Source of the DNA: Phycisphaeraceae bacterium
GTDB lineage: Bacteria; Planctomycetota; Phycisphaerae; Phycisphaerales; UBA1924
Direction of reading: 5' to 3'
Assembly (NCBI GenBank): GCA_019636625.1
Contig: JAHBXE010000001.1
Coordinates: 558,001 to 622,000 of the forward strand
Length of the DNA stretch: 64,000 nt
Shown: positions 26,116-34,665 of the stretch, piece after piece
Layout: every line of letters begins with the position of its first letter
Numbering within the stretch: position 1 is the first letter of the stretch
The notes under the pieces: model-generated
What the model saw: the letters and a program-made list of their open reading frames with translations, nothing else
The model's database searches: none
Told to the model about the DNA's origin: nothing
Position numbers and translations under genes: made by a program

Positions 26116-26390
26116 TTACGCGGCCGTGAGGGTTCTCATCCGCACGAGGTTGTACGCCGCGGCGGCGAGTTCGAAGCATTGTTTGATCTTCTCTCGTCCC
26201 ACGTGCCTGGCCCGCCTCAACCCCGCCACCGTATTGACCCACCCGAAGAACTCCTCGACGACCTTTCATCGTTGCTGGCTGGTCTTGAACCCGGCTTTCC
26301 TCTGCTCTTGCCGCACGAACCACCGGGCCCACGTGCCCCGATCGGCACGCTCGCTCATCGGATCGATCCGTCCCGACTTGATCACGATCC
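26116..26390 (-). pseudogene. IS5-like transposase C-terminal relic
   Basis: The minus-strand frame reads ADRGTWARWFVRQEQRKAGF, KTSQQR, an in-frame TGA, then KVVEEFFGWVNTVAGLRRAR and FELAAAAYNLVRMRTL. The second part is the well-known C-terminal block of IS5-group transposases (VEEFFGW-x-KT-x-AGLR). The internal stop (26266-26268) and loss of everything upstream of a poly-C tract (26390-26440) show it is dead. No clear terminal inverted repeats or target duplication are visible. Confidence 0.75.
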
Positions 26391-26446
26391 CCCACCCCCC
26401 GCCCCCCCCACCTCCCCACCCCCCCCACCGCCAGACACGCCCCCCA
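26390..26446 (+). repeat. Poly-C simple-sequence tract
   Basis: Long C-runs broken by single A, G or T bases. It replaces the upstream part of the IS5-like relic and is prone to slippage and assembly error. Confidence 0.8.
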
Positions 26447-26538
26447 TTGCTGCCGCGCTTGCTCTTGTGTCGGCGGGCTGGTTGGCACTCCTGATCCTTG
26501 GGTACCTTGGCGAGGTCTTGATCCAACGAGGTTGTGCG

Positions 26539-26565
26539 GTTCCGCTCCTTTACAGTCGCGGTTGG
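26539..26565 (+). repeat. Dispersed 27-bp motif, copy b
   Basis: GTTCCGCTCCTTTACAG followed by TCGCGGTTGG. It lies between the IS relic and the terminator of the Cys-rich protein gene. Confidence 0.7.
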
Positions 26566-26598
26566 GGGGGTCGTGGGGATGGTGGCGTTGAAAAGCGA

Positions 26599-26632
26599 CC
26601 GGGGCGCGGCCGCTGACCGTGCCGCGCCCCGG
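26599..26632 (-). terminator. Intrinsic terminator for the Cys-rich protein gene
   Basis: Perfect 12-bp GC stem CCGGGGCGCGGC / GCCGCGCCCCGG with a 10-nt loop. Read on the minus strand it is followed by TCGCTTTTC. It lies 80 bp past the stop at 26712. Confidence 0.6.
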
Positions 26633-26711
26633 GGAGAGATGAAGGTTGGAAGGGAAGGTTGGAAGGTGAGGTGGAGGTGTGTTGAAGTGGGTGTGAGGGG
26701 ATGTGGTTGGG

Positions 26712-27482
26712 TTATGGGCAGAAGGTGATGTGGACGCCGTCGGCGGTGCCGAGGGCTTTCCATTCGGTGTCCCAGCGTGGGCTGTCGGCGGTGCCGGGGA
26801 TGTAGAAGTCGCCGGAGAGGGTGAAGCAGACTTCCTGGCCGGTGGGGTCGTCGATGCGCTTGCCGTGGAAGGCGGCTTCGTAGCCGATGCGCCAGACGGA
26901 GGATTGGCTGTCGAAGGAGACGTCGTAGCAGCGTTCGCAGTTGCGCTGGTGGGGGTTGTAGGCGCAGGGTGTGGCGGTCATGGCGCGGTGGGAGCCGACG
27001 CCGATGGTGCCCATGAGGGTGCCGGCGTAGATGCTGCCGTCCTCGCTCTGCCATTCGGCGTATTCGCCTTCCCAGCAGCCGCGGTAGGGGCAGTGCTTCT
27101 GGAGGCGGATGGTGAAGTTGGAGCTGACCTTGAAGCGGCCGTTGCGGGTTTCATCGCAGGTGGAGTTGATGGTGCCGCCGCAGGTCTGGCCGTTGGAGAA
27201 GGTGGTGAAGACGAGGGTGGCGCCGCGGATGCGTGCGGTGCGGCAGGAGGGGACGGGGCCGGGGGTGATGCAGCCGCTGATTTGCGTGTCGCCGGGGTAC
27301 ATGACGCCGTCGCAGTAGTCCTTGCTGAAGCCGTTGACGCACTCGATCTGGGGCATGGAGGCGGTGGGCGGGGCGGCGGTGTCGGGTGCCGCGGCGGCCT
27401 TTGGCGTCGTGGGGAAGGCGGTGCAGAGTGCAGCGCCCGCGGCGGCGACGAGGACGGCGGCCAATGAGAGACGGTTCAACAT
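26712..27482 (-). CDS. Exported Cys-rich protein of unknown function
   Basis: A 256-residue protein with an N-terminal signal peptide (MLNRLSLAAVLVAAAGAALC, then TAFP). The mature part contains about 14 cysteines (for example ECVNGFSKDYC, HCPYRGCWEG, RNCERCYD, VCFT, FCP), suggesting disulfide bonds after export. AAGGAG lies 7 nt before the ATG at 27482, a clear Shine-Dalgarno, and a strong terminator follows. I do not recognise a family. It is a single-gene unit between mobile debris and a repeat-bearing gap. Confidence 0.78.
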   Translation of the reverse strand: MLNRLSLAAVLVAAAGAALCTAFPTTPKAAAAPDTAAPPTASMPQIECVNGFSKDYCDGVMYPGDTQISGCITPGPVPSCRTARIRGATLVFTTFSNGQTCGGTINSTCDETRNGRFKVSSNFTIRLQKHCPYRGCWEGEYAEWQSEDGSIYAGTLMGTIGVGSHRAMTATPCAYNPHQRNCERCYDVSFDSQSSVWRIGYEAAFHGKRIDDPTGQEVCFTLSGDFYIPGTADSPRWDTEWKALGTADGVHITFCP

Positions 27483-27758
27483 GACGAAACTCCTTGAAAC
27501 GATCCTGACTCGTGGGAGCGCACGATGCACTCCCTCCGTAGAGGGAGGACGAGAGGCGAGGGGGTGGTGTGACGGGAATCGGGAGAAAGTGCTTCAGATT
27601 CGGGCGCGAGGGTGTGTGGTCTGAGACGACACGGGATCGTGTGTGTTGCAAGAGAGCGGCGCCCGGAATGACGGCGGCATCAGGCGAGCGTTGAGTCCGC
27701 GGCGACGATGTGTCACACACTTTGGTTGGGTGGAGGCCAGAACGACATGAACATCCGT

Positions 27759-27847
27759 CCGCCCTCCCGGGCGGAGATGCTGGTGGAGTGAAGACCAGGG
27801 GCTTGCTGCGCTGCGCCCCTGGCAACGCTCATGCGCCCTCCGGGCGG
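27759..27847. repeat. Cluster of short GC palindromes
   Basis: Three hairpins in about 90 bp: CCGCCCTCCCGGGCGG (27759-27774), arms CCAGGGGC / GCCCCTGG (27795-27822) and CGCCC / GGGCG (27834-27846). This is the same general style as the element at 18337 but without matching ends. It sits in the 477-bp gap 27483-27959, where I see no gene; the part 27600-27720 is unremarkable. Confidence 0.55.
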
Positions 27848-27959
27848 AAACTGGAGATACTCGTTCGCTTCGTGCGAGGAGGCCATTGATCGGCTTGGGC
27901 GGGGAGCGATGGCGACGTGCCCATATAGGTCAACGTATGGTTGTGGCGGTTGGTTTGAG

Positions 27960-28451
27960 CTACAGCGTTCGCTCGAACCAGAGGGTCTTGGGGTCCGGGT
28001 CGGCGTTGTAGCGTTCGCACTCGGTGAAGCCGAGGGAGCGGTAGAGGGCGATGGCGGCGGTGAACTTGGCGTCGGTGTCGGTGTCGAGTTTCATGAGGCG
28101 GTAGCCGAGGGAGCGGGCCTCGTCGAGGAGGCGGTTGACGAGCTGGCGGCCCAGGCCCGTGCCCCGGAAGGCGGGGCGGACGTAGAGACGCTTCATTTCG
28201 CAGACTTGGGGGCCGAGTGCATCGAGCGGGCGGAGGGCGATGCAGCCAGCGGGGAGGTCGTTGATGAGGGCGAGGAGAAGCCGGCCGCGGGGTGGGGCGT
28301 AAGGGCCGGGGAGTGTGGCGAGTTCGTGGTTGAAGTTCTGGTGCTCGAGGGAGCAGGCGGCGACGTCGGCGATGGACTGGCCGTACTCGGCGATGAGGGA
28401 GCGGGCGAGGGAGAGGTGCGGGTCGGCGGTTACGGAGATGATTTCGGGCAT
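27960..28451 (-). CDS. GNAT family N-acetyltransferase
   Basis: A 163-residue acetyl-CoA-dependent transferase. The acetyl-CoA binding core is MKRLYVRPAFRGTGLGRQLV near residue 90 (R-x-x-G-x-G/A), followed by YRLMKLDTDTDAKFTAAIAL and YRSLGFTECERYNAD at the C-terminus. The substrate is unknown. The ATG at 28451 gives a complete fold. proS ends 74 bp upstream on the same strand; a dispersed-motif copy lies between. Confidence 0.88.
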   Translation of the reverse strand: MPEIISVTADPHLSLARSLIAEYGQSIADVAACSLEHQNFNHELATLPGPYAPPRGRLLLALINDLPAGCIALRPLDALGPQVCEMKRLYVRPAFRGTGLGRQLVNRLLDEARSLGYRLMKLDTDTDAKFTAAIALYRSLGFTECERYNADPDPKTLWFERTL

Positions 28452-28497
28452 GGGGGCAGGAGCGACGGCGTTGTGGGGCTCGGTGAGTTGATGCTGG

Positions 28498-28524
28498 GTT
28501 CCGCTTCCTTGTGATCGCGGTTGT
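28498..28524 (+). repeat. Dispersed 27-bp motif, copy c
   Basis: GTTCCGCTTCCTTGTGA followed by TCGCGGTTGT. It ends 1 bp from the proS stop codon, between proS and the GNAT gene. Confidence 0.7.
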
Positions 28525-28525
28525 G

Positions 28526-30424
28526 TCAGGCCAGGGCGGCGAGGCAGCGCTGCGTGGCGGCGGTGATAGCGACGAGTTCGCCCTTGCCGGGGGTCTTGCG
28601 GGCCTTGAACTCGACGGCGTTTTCGGCGAGGGCCTTGTCGCCGATCGTGAGGCGGATGGGGATGCCGATGAGGTCGGCATCCTTGAACTTCACGCCGGGG
28701 CGTTCATCGCGGTCGTCGATGAGGACATCGGCGCCGGCGGAGGCGAGCTCGGCGGAGAGTTTGGTGGCGAGGGCCATGTGGTCGGCGTTGTCGGGCTTCA
28801 TGAGCGTGATGAGCACGTGGTAGGGGGCGATGGGGGCGGGCCAGATGATGCCGTCGGCGTCGTGGCTCATCTCGACGCACGCGGCCATGGTTCGGCTGAC
28901 GCCGATGCCGTAGCAGCCCATGATGACGCTGCGCTTCTTCTGGTCGTGGTCGAGGACGGAGAGGCCCATGGCGTCGGAGTACTTGGTGCCGAGTTTGAAG
29001 ATATGGCCGACTTCGATGCCGCGGGCGGCGACGAGGGTGGAGCCAGCGGCGCGCGGTGAGGGATCGCCGGCGAGGGCGTTGCGGACATCCCCCACTATCA
29101 AGTAGTTGTCGCCGCCGCGGAGGCCGCCCTTGTTGTCGCCCTGGGCGTTGGCGCCAAGCGGGTCCTTGCCGAGGTCACGTTGCCAGTTGAAGTGCTTGAC
29201 GTGGTAGTCCTTTTTGTCGCCTCCGGTGACCCAGAACTTTGATTTACCTGCGGCATCGTCGAAGCTGAGGGCGGCATCGCGGTCGACGAGAAGGAGAACA
29301 CCCTTCTTACCGACGGCGGCGCGGGGGCTGACAAAGCCGATCGCGAAACCGGCCTTGATGGCCTCTGCGGGATCGGCGAGGGAGATGTCGGTGCACTGGG
29401 AAAGGGCTTTGACCTTGCCCTCGTTGACGTCGTGATCGCCGCGAACGACGGCAAGGATGTACTCCTGGCCGTACTTGTCGAGTTGGTCGGGGGTGCTGTT
29501 GACCTTGAAGAGGACGCTCTTGAGCATGTGCTGGGGCTTGACCTTCAGCAGCTTGCAGACATCCTCGATGCCGGGGCAGTTGGGGGTGTGGACCTCCTCG
29601 AGGGGGCCGGAGGGGTCGCCGACGAAGTAGCCCTTGGACGGGGCGGGGCGGGCGCCGATCTCGCACTTCTCGACGTTCGCGGCGTAGCCGGAGCTGGGGC
29701 ACTTGAGGATGGTGTCCTCGCCGCTGTCGCAGTTGACCATGAACTCGTGCGAGGCGGAACCGCCGATGGGGCCGGATTCGGCCTCGACGACGGTGAAGTC
29801 CAGGCCGCAGCGTTTGAAGGAGTTGACGTAGGCCCTGTACATGGCGTCGTAGGCTTCGTTGAGACCGCCCTTGCCTTCAACTTCCAAGTGGAAGGAGTAA
29901 GCATCCTTCATGATGAACTCGCGGCAGCGGAGCAGGCCGGCACGGGGGCGGGCCTCGTCGCGGAACTTGGTCTGGATCTGGTAGAGGTTGAGGGGGAGTT
30001 GCTTGTAGCTGGTGATGGAGCCCTTGACCAGTTCGGTGATGGTTTCCTCGTGGGTCGGGCCGAGGGCGGCCTTGTTGCCCTTGCGGTCTTCGACCTGGAA
30101 AAGGAGTGGGCCGTAGGCCTCGTGGCGCTTGGTTTCGTTGTAAAACTCCATGGGAACGAACACCGGCATGAAGAGTTCGGAGGCGCCGGCGGCGTCCATC
30201 TCCTCGCGGATGATGTTGGAAACCTTCTTCAGCGTTCGCCAGGCGAGGGGGAGATAGTCGTAGACACCGGCGGCGACCTTGCGGATGAAGCCAGCGCGGC
30301 TGAGAAGGATGTGGCTGGGTGTTTCGGCGTCGGCGGGGGCTTCGCGCGTGGTGGGGATGAGCGTGCGGGACCAGAGGTGCGTGTCGCCGCGGCGGGGAGA
30401 GGAGAGGGTGGTGGCTGTGGACAT
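28526..30424 (-). CDS. proS: Proline--tRNA ligase (bacterial type with editing domain)
   Basis: Charges tRNA-Pro. The class II motifs are present: ALGPTHEETITELVKG, motif 2 in LLRCREFIMKDAYSFH, and motif 3 GCYGIGVSRTMAA. Between motifs 2 and 3, about residues 230-400, lies the YbaK-type editing insertion (HMLKSVLFKVNS, ILAVVRGDHDVNEGKV) that hydrolyses mischarged Ala-tRNA. The C-terminal anticodon domain follows. The length of 632 is slightly longer than typical (570-620). The ATG at 30424 follows TACACT by 7 nt. It is divergent from the Gfo/Idh gene at 30563 with 138 bp between. Confidence 0.96.
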   Translation of the reverse strand: MSTATTLSSPRRGDTHLWSRTLIPTTREAPADAETPSHILLSRAGFIRKVAAGVYDYLPLAWRTLKKVSNIIREEMDAAGASELFMPVFVPMEFYNETKRHEAYGPLLFQVEDRKGNKAALGPTHEETITELVKGSITSYKQLPLNLYQIQTKFRDEARPRAGLLRCREFIMKDAYSFHLEVEGKGGLNEAYDAMYRAYVNSFKRCGLDFTVVEAESGPIGGSASHEFMVNCDSGEDTILKCPSSGYAANVEKCEIGARPAPSKGYFVGDPSGPLEEVHTPNCPGIEDVCKLLKVKPQHMLKSVLFKVNSTPDQLDKYGQEYILAVVRGDHDVNEGKVKALSQCTDISLADPAEAIKAGFAIGFVSPRAAVGKKGVLLLVDRDAALSFDDAAGKSKFWVTGGDKKDYHVKHFNWQRDLGKDPLGANAQGDNKGGLRGGDNYLIVGDVRNALAGDPSPRAAGSTLVAARGIEVGHIFKLGTKYSDAMGLSVLDHDQKKRSVIMGCYGIGVSRTMAACVEMSHDADGIIWPAPIAPYHVLITLMKPDNADHMALATKLSAELASAGADVLIDDRDERPGVKFKDADLIGIPIRLTIGDKALAENAVEFKARKTPGKGELVAITAATQRCLAALA

Positions 30425-30431
30425 GGGGGCA

Positions 30432-30437
30432 AGTGTA
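30432..30437 (-). promoter_or_regulatory. -10-like hexamer TACACT before proS
   Basis: On the minus strand TACACT ends 7 nt before the proS ATG. Confidence 0.4.
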
Positions 30438-30550
30438 GGGCGAAGGGAAATCATCAAAGCAGCAAAGGGCCAAAGCAGCGAGCGAGAGCCGGAGCCGGAG
30501 GAAGCCGCTGGGGGCTGCGTCTCGGCTTTGCCGCTGTGCACTGGAGCCGG

Positions 30551-30556
30551 TACATT
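30551..30556 (+). promoter_or_regulatory. -10-like hexamer TACATT before the Gfo/Idh gene
   Basis: TACATT ends 6 nt before the ATG at 30563, on the opposite strand from the proS hexamer in the same divergent gap. Confidence 0.4.
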
Positions 30557-30562
30557 CTTCTG

Positions 30563-31639
30563 ATGACCCACCCCGTCCATGTCGGCCTGATCGGATGCGG
30601 CGAGATTGCGCCGCGGTATGTGAAGAACGCTCGCGGTTTCGAGTCGATGCGGATCGTGGCGTGCGCGGACATTCGGGCGGAGCGGGCGAGGGCATTTGCG
30701 GCGGAGCACGGCGTGCCGCGGGCGTGCGGGGTGCTGGAGTTGATTCACGATCCGGAGGTGGAGGTGGTGCTCAACCTGACGCCGCCGTCGTCGCACGGGG
30801 AGATCGCGCTGGCGTCGGTGCATGCGGGCAAGAGCGTGTACAACGAGAAGCCGCTGACGGTTCGGCGGCGGGATGCGCGGCGGATCCTGGCGGATGCGGA
30901 GCGGCACGGGTTGCTGGTGGGGTGCGCGCCGGACACGTTCATGGGCGCGGGGCAGCAGGCGTGCCGGCGCGTGATTGACGGCGGGGAACTCGGGGAGATC
31001 GTGGGCGGTGCGGCGTTCATGATGAACCGAGGGCCGGAATCGTGGCATCCAAATCCGGCTTTCTTTTATGAGCGGGGTGCGGGGCCGCTGTTTGACATGG
31101 GGCCGTACTACATCACGGCGCTGGTGAACCTGCTCGGTCCGGTGGCACGCGTGACGGGCTCGGGGAGGACGACCTGGCTCAAGCGCCCGGTGACAGTCGC
31201 CGGACGTGAAGGGGAGGTCATTCAGGTCGAGGTGCCGACCCATGTGGCGGGCGTGCTGGAGTTTCGGCAGGGGGCGGTCGTGGCGCTGGTGATGAGCTTC
31301 GATGTGCGTCATCACGCGATGCCTCATATCGAGCTGTTTGGGTCAGAGGCGACACTGCGGGCGCCCGATCCGAACGAGTTTGGCGGGGTGGCGAGGGTCT
31401 TGGGGCGCGAGGGGGGAGAGTGGCGTGACGTTTCCGGCCCCCCCACTGCCCGCGAGGATGATGCACGCGGGATCGGGCTTGAGGAGATGTGCCGGTGTCT
31501 GCGGGGCGGCGGCGGGCACCGGGCCTCCGGGGCCTTGGCGTATCACGTTCTGGATGTGATGCACGGAATAGCGGACGCGGCCGAGCGCGGTCGGCACGTC
31601 AGCATCGAGAGTTCGGTGGAACGACCGGAGCCGATGTGA
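30563..31639 (+). CDS. Gfo/Idh/MocA family oxidoreductase (cytoplasmic)
   Basis: A 358-residue NAD(P)-dependent dehydrogenase without a signal. The Rossmann start is MTHPVHVGLIGCGEIAPRYV, the EKP motif is SVYNEKPLTVRRRD and the catalytic region is PLFDMGPYYITALVNLLG. Such enzymes oxidise sugars or cyclitols; this one shares only the fold with the Tat-exported member at 15355. It is convergent with the acyl-CoA dehydrogenase gene, whose stop lies 6 bp away on the other strand. Confidence 0.9.
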   Translation: MTHPVHVGLIGCGEIAPRYVKNARGFESMRIVACADIRAERARAFAAEHGVPRACGVLELIHDPEVEVVLNLTPPSSHGEIALASVHAGKSVYNEKPLTVRRRDARRILADAERHGLLVGCAPDTFMGAGQQACRRVIDGGELGEIVGGAAFMMNRGPESWHPNPAFFYERGAGPLFDMGPYYITALVNLLGPVARVTGSGRTTWLKRPVTVAGREGEVIQVEVPTHVAGVLEFRQGAVVALVMSFDVRHHAMPHIELFGSEATLRAPDPNEFGGVARVLGREGGEWRDVSGPPTAREDDARGIGLEEMCRCLRGGGGHRASGALAYHVLDVMHGIADAAERGRHVSIESSVERPEPM

Positions 31640-31645
31640 GGCGGC

Positions 31646-33634
31646 TCATGCCCGGGCAGAAACGGCTTCGCCCTTGCGACCAGCATCGCCGGGGAACTGT
31701 TTGATCCCTTCCTGGCGGGGCTTGCGTCCCTTGCCGCGAAGGTCGGTGGGCGTTTTCTCGGGGATGATGAACTGATCGGCGGGGAGCGTGGCGCTGTGCT
31801 TGAGCGCGATATCCGCCGCGGCGAGCATGGACTCATCCGCGTGCTGGTAGAGCTCGCGGAAGCTCTGGTTGATGGACATTTCGGCGATGTCGAAGAAGTG
31901 GATGGCCGCGGCCTTGTCGCGGGCCCATTCGAGGTCGGCTGAACCGTTGCCCTTGTGGGCCTTGAGGTCCATGTCGAGCTTGCTGAGGGTGCAGGCCCAG
32001 CCGTGCATCATGAGGGCAGCGTCGGCAAAGCGGGCTTGGACGGCCTGGCGCGTCAGCATGGCTTCCTGGTACTTGTAGCTCATCCGCTTGAACTGGTACG
32101 TCAGCTCGCGCACGAGGCGAGAGAGGCGGTCGGCGTAGGGCTGGAGCTCGGGGCTGACCTTGGTGATCCTGGGGAGACGCCGGCGGATGCCGAGGAAGAC
32201 TTCAAGCCCGAGGGGGACCGCGATCTTCATGATCCGCATGTTGAAGGAGTTTTTCAGGGCCTTGGAGAGGAAGGCGCCGACGGATTCATCGGAGTCCTTG
32301 AGCAGCGCGTTCTTGATGCCCAGCATCTGCTCGGCCAGTTGCTTTCCGCCGTAGCCGAAGATGTACGACTGCATGACCTCGTTGGCGCCTTCGACGATGA
32401 GGTTGATGCGGGAATCGCGGAAGACTCGCTCGACCTCGTTCTCGGTCATGTAGCTTTCGCCGCCCATGATCTGCATGCCGTCGTTGACGACGCGCCAGCC
32501 CATCTCGGAGCAGAACACCTTGCACATGGCGGTCTCGACCTGGTGGTCCTCATCCTTGCGGTCGAGCATGCCGGTGGTCATGTACAGCACGGCGTCCATG
32601 GCGTAGTCGAGGGCGGCCATGTTGGCGATGCGCTTCTTGACGAGTTCCTTGTCCGCCAGGGGAGCGCCGAACTGGAAGCGGGTCATGGCCCACTTGGTGG
32701 CCTGGTCGCGGACGCGGCGCGCGCCGCCGAGCATGCCGGCCGAGAGCGTGCACCGCCCGTAGTTCAGGCAGGACAGGGCGATCTGAAGGCCGCGGCCTTC
32801 CTGGCCCAGGAGGTGGGACTTGTGCACGCGGACGTTGTTGAAGCGGATGCGGGCCTGCCACGTGCCGCGGATGCCGCACTTGGAGCGGTTCTTCTGGTAG
32901 ATGTCGACGCCTTCCATGTCCGGGTGGCAGACGAGGGCGGAGATCTTGCCCTTGCCATCCGGGCGGTTCTCCCGTGCCATGACGGTGAAGAGACCGGAGA
33001 GTGCGCCGCTGGTGGCCCACTTCTTCTCGCCGTTGATCACGTAATAGTCGCCGTCCTTGACGAAGTTGGTTTCCTGGCCGCCGGCGTCGCAGCCAACGTT
33101 GGGCTCCGAGAGGCAGAAGGCGCTAAGCCAATCCTTGGCCAGGTGGGGCAGCCACTTCTTCTTCTGTTCCTCGGTGCCGTAGAGCATGACGGCCTTGCAA
33201 CCGATCGACTGGTGCGCCGAGACCATGACGGCGGTGGAGCCGCAGTACATCCCGATGCGCTCGAGGACGTGGTTGTAGCTCGTAATGCCCAGGCCCAGAC
33301 CGCCGAACTCCTTCGGGATGGTCATGCCCAGCACGCCGATTTCGAACAGGCGGTCCACGACCCAACGGGGAATCTCTTGTTCCTGGTCGATCTGGATCGC
33401 CGGGTGTTCCGTGCGGAGGTACTCGTCGAGCCGCGCCAAAAGCTGGTCGCACTCCGCCTGCTCGCGGGCGTCGAGCTGCGGGTAGGGGAAGTAAAACTCT
33501 TCCTTGATGTTGCCCCAGAAGAGGTTCTTGACCGGGCCCATCTTGGAGGGCTCGGCGCCAAGCCATTCCTCGGCCTCGGCCAGGAGCTTCTTGTCGGCTT
33601 CGGAAATCCCTTTGAGGTTCTTGAGGTCGGCCAT
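31646..33634 (-). CDS. Acyl-CoA dehydrogenase (long form)
   Basis: FAD-dependent alpha,beta-oxidation of an acyl-CoA thioester. The usual dehydrogenase core covers about residues 60-440: LSAFCLSEPNVGCDAGGQ, GEKKWATSGALSG and QIMGGESYMTENEVERVFRD. A helical C-terminal extension gives 662 residues, as in VLCAD/ACAD9-type enzymes rather than 380-residue isovaleryl-CoA dehydrogenases. The catalytic glutamate probably lies in NLIVEGANEVM. It is the last gene of the minus-strand acyl-CoA cluster; the ATG at 33634 gives MADLKNLKGISEADKK. The chain-length preference cannot be read from the sequence. Confidence 0.92.
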   Translation of the reverse strand: MADLKNLKGISEADKKLLAEAEEWLGAEPSKMGPVKNLFWGNIKEEFYFPYPQLDAREQAECDQLLARLDEYLRTEHPAIQIDQEQEIPRWVVDRLFEIGVLGMTIPKEFGGLGLGITSYNHVLERIGMYCGSTAVMVSAHQSIGCKAVMLYGTEEQKKKWLPHLAKDWLSAFCLSEPNVGCDAGGQETNFVKDGDYYVINGEKKWATSGALSGLFTVMARENRPDGKGKISALVCHPDMEGVDIYQKNRSKCGIRGTWQARIRFNNVRVHKSHLLGQEGRGLQIALSCLNYGRCTLSAGMLGGARRVRDQATKWAMTRFQFGAPLADKELVKKRIANMAALDYAMDAVLYMTTGMLDRKDEDHQVETAMCKVFCSEMGWRVVNDGMQIMGGESYMTENEVERVFRDSRINLIVEGANEVMQSYIFGYGGKQLAEQMLGIKNALLKDSDESVGAFLSKALKNSFNMRIMKIAVPLGLEVFLGIRRRLPRITKVSPELQPYADRLSRLVRELTYQFKRMSYKYQEAMLTRQAVQARFADAALMMHGWACTLSKLDMDLKAHKGNGSADLEWARDKAAAIHFFDIAEMSINQSFRELYQHADESMLAAADIALKHSATLPADQFIIPEKTPTDLRGKGRKPRQEGIKQFPGDAGRKGEAVSARA

Positions 33635-33660
33635 GGGGAAACTCTCTTGAATGGACGGGG

Positions 33661-34566
33661 CTACTTCTTCGCAAAGAAAGCCGCCAACGCTGTCTTCGCG
33701 GCGGGCGTGTGGCGCAGTTTCACAAGGCTCTTGCGTTCGGACTCGACCGCTGCGGTCCAACCGCGGGACAACCCGGCGTCAACCGCGGCGGCTACGGCGG
33801 CGGAGGCGTCGGTCCTGGGAAGGTCGGGCTTCACGCGGTCCAGCGCCGTGAGCACGGCGGGCGCGAGGTCGGGGCGGCCGATCCATCGGAGCGGCTCGCC
33901 GGTGCGTTCATGTTTCCGACCTCGGCGCTCCACCACCCATTCCATGGCGGTTTGGATCATCGCTTCGGACGAGGGCGCGACCCGATCGAACAGACCGGCC
34001 TGCGCCGCCTCGGTGAAGGTCATGTTCTGACCGGTGGCGGTGCGACGGATGGCGTCGGCGGGATCGATCCTGGCCGGGAGCAGGTTTGTGCCGCCCCAGC
34101 CGGGGCACAGCCCGAGGCCGCACTCCGGCAACCCGACTGGGTAGGGCTTTCCGGGCTGGCCGTCCTTCATGGGAGGGGGTGAAGCGATCAGGCCATCGCA
34201 GTGCATGGCCAGTTCGAGCCCGCCACCCAATGCGGCTCCGTTGATGGCGGCAGCGGTCGGATAGGGCAGCCACGAGATCATGCCAAAGACGCGAGAACCG
34301 AGGGCGAGGTAAGCATCGAGCTGGGCATCATCCCATTCGTTGATCGTCTTGAGGTCGGCGCCGGCGACGAAGACGCGTTCGCTCGCTGACGCGAGGACCA
34401 TGCCCGCCGCATCCTTGGGGAGCGACTTGAGCGTTGCCTCCAGGCGGAGTATGAGGTCGTGGTCGAGAACGATGACGGGCTTGCCCGGCTGCTCCAGGCG
34501 CACGACCACGACACCGGCGTAGGGACCGGAAGCTTCGCGATGGAAGGGAAGCGGAGAAGCGGTCAT
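33661..34566 (-). CDS. Enoyl-CoA hydratase/isomerase family protein (both catalytic Glu present)
   Basis: A 301-residue crotonase-fold protein starting MTASPLPFHREASGPYAGVV. The oxyanion loop is ASERVFVAGADLKTI. The two acidic positions of classical hydratases are kept: GGGLELAMHC near residue 120 and GLPECGLGLCPGWGG near 150. It most resembles the hydratase half of the fatty-acid multifunctional enzyme. It lies 26 bp before the acyl-CoA dehydrogenase, so beta-oxidation-type coupling is likely. Confidence 0.87.
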   Translation of the reverse strand: MTASPLPFHREASGPYAGVVVVRLEQPGKPVIVLDHDLILRLEATLKSLPKDAAGMVLASASERVFVAGADLKTINEWDDAQLDAYLALGSRVFGMISWLPYPTAAAINGAALGGGLELAMHCDGLIASPPPMKDGQPGKPYPVGLPECGLGLCPGWGGTNLLPARIDPADAIRRTATGQNMTFTEAAQAGLFDRVAPSSEAMIQTAMEWVVERRGRKHERTGEPLRWIGRPDLAPAVLTALDRVKPDLPRTDASAAVAAAVDAGLSRGWTAAVESERKSLVKLRHTPAAKTALAAFFAKK

Positions 34567-34665
34567 CGGCGGAGTTTAGGCAACGGAAATGGGACCCAGA
34601 GGGAGGTTGGCCTGTCCCGTGGGGACCGACTCTCCGCACATGTGCCGGTCGATTCCGGTGCTGCC

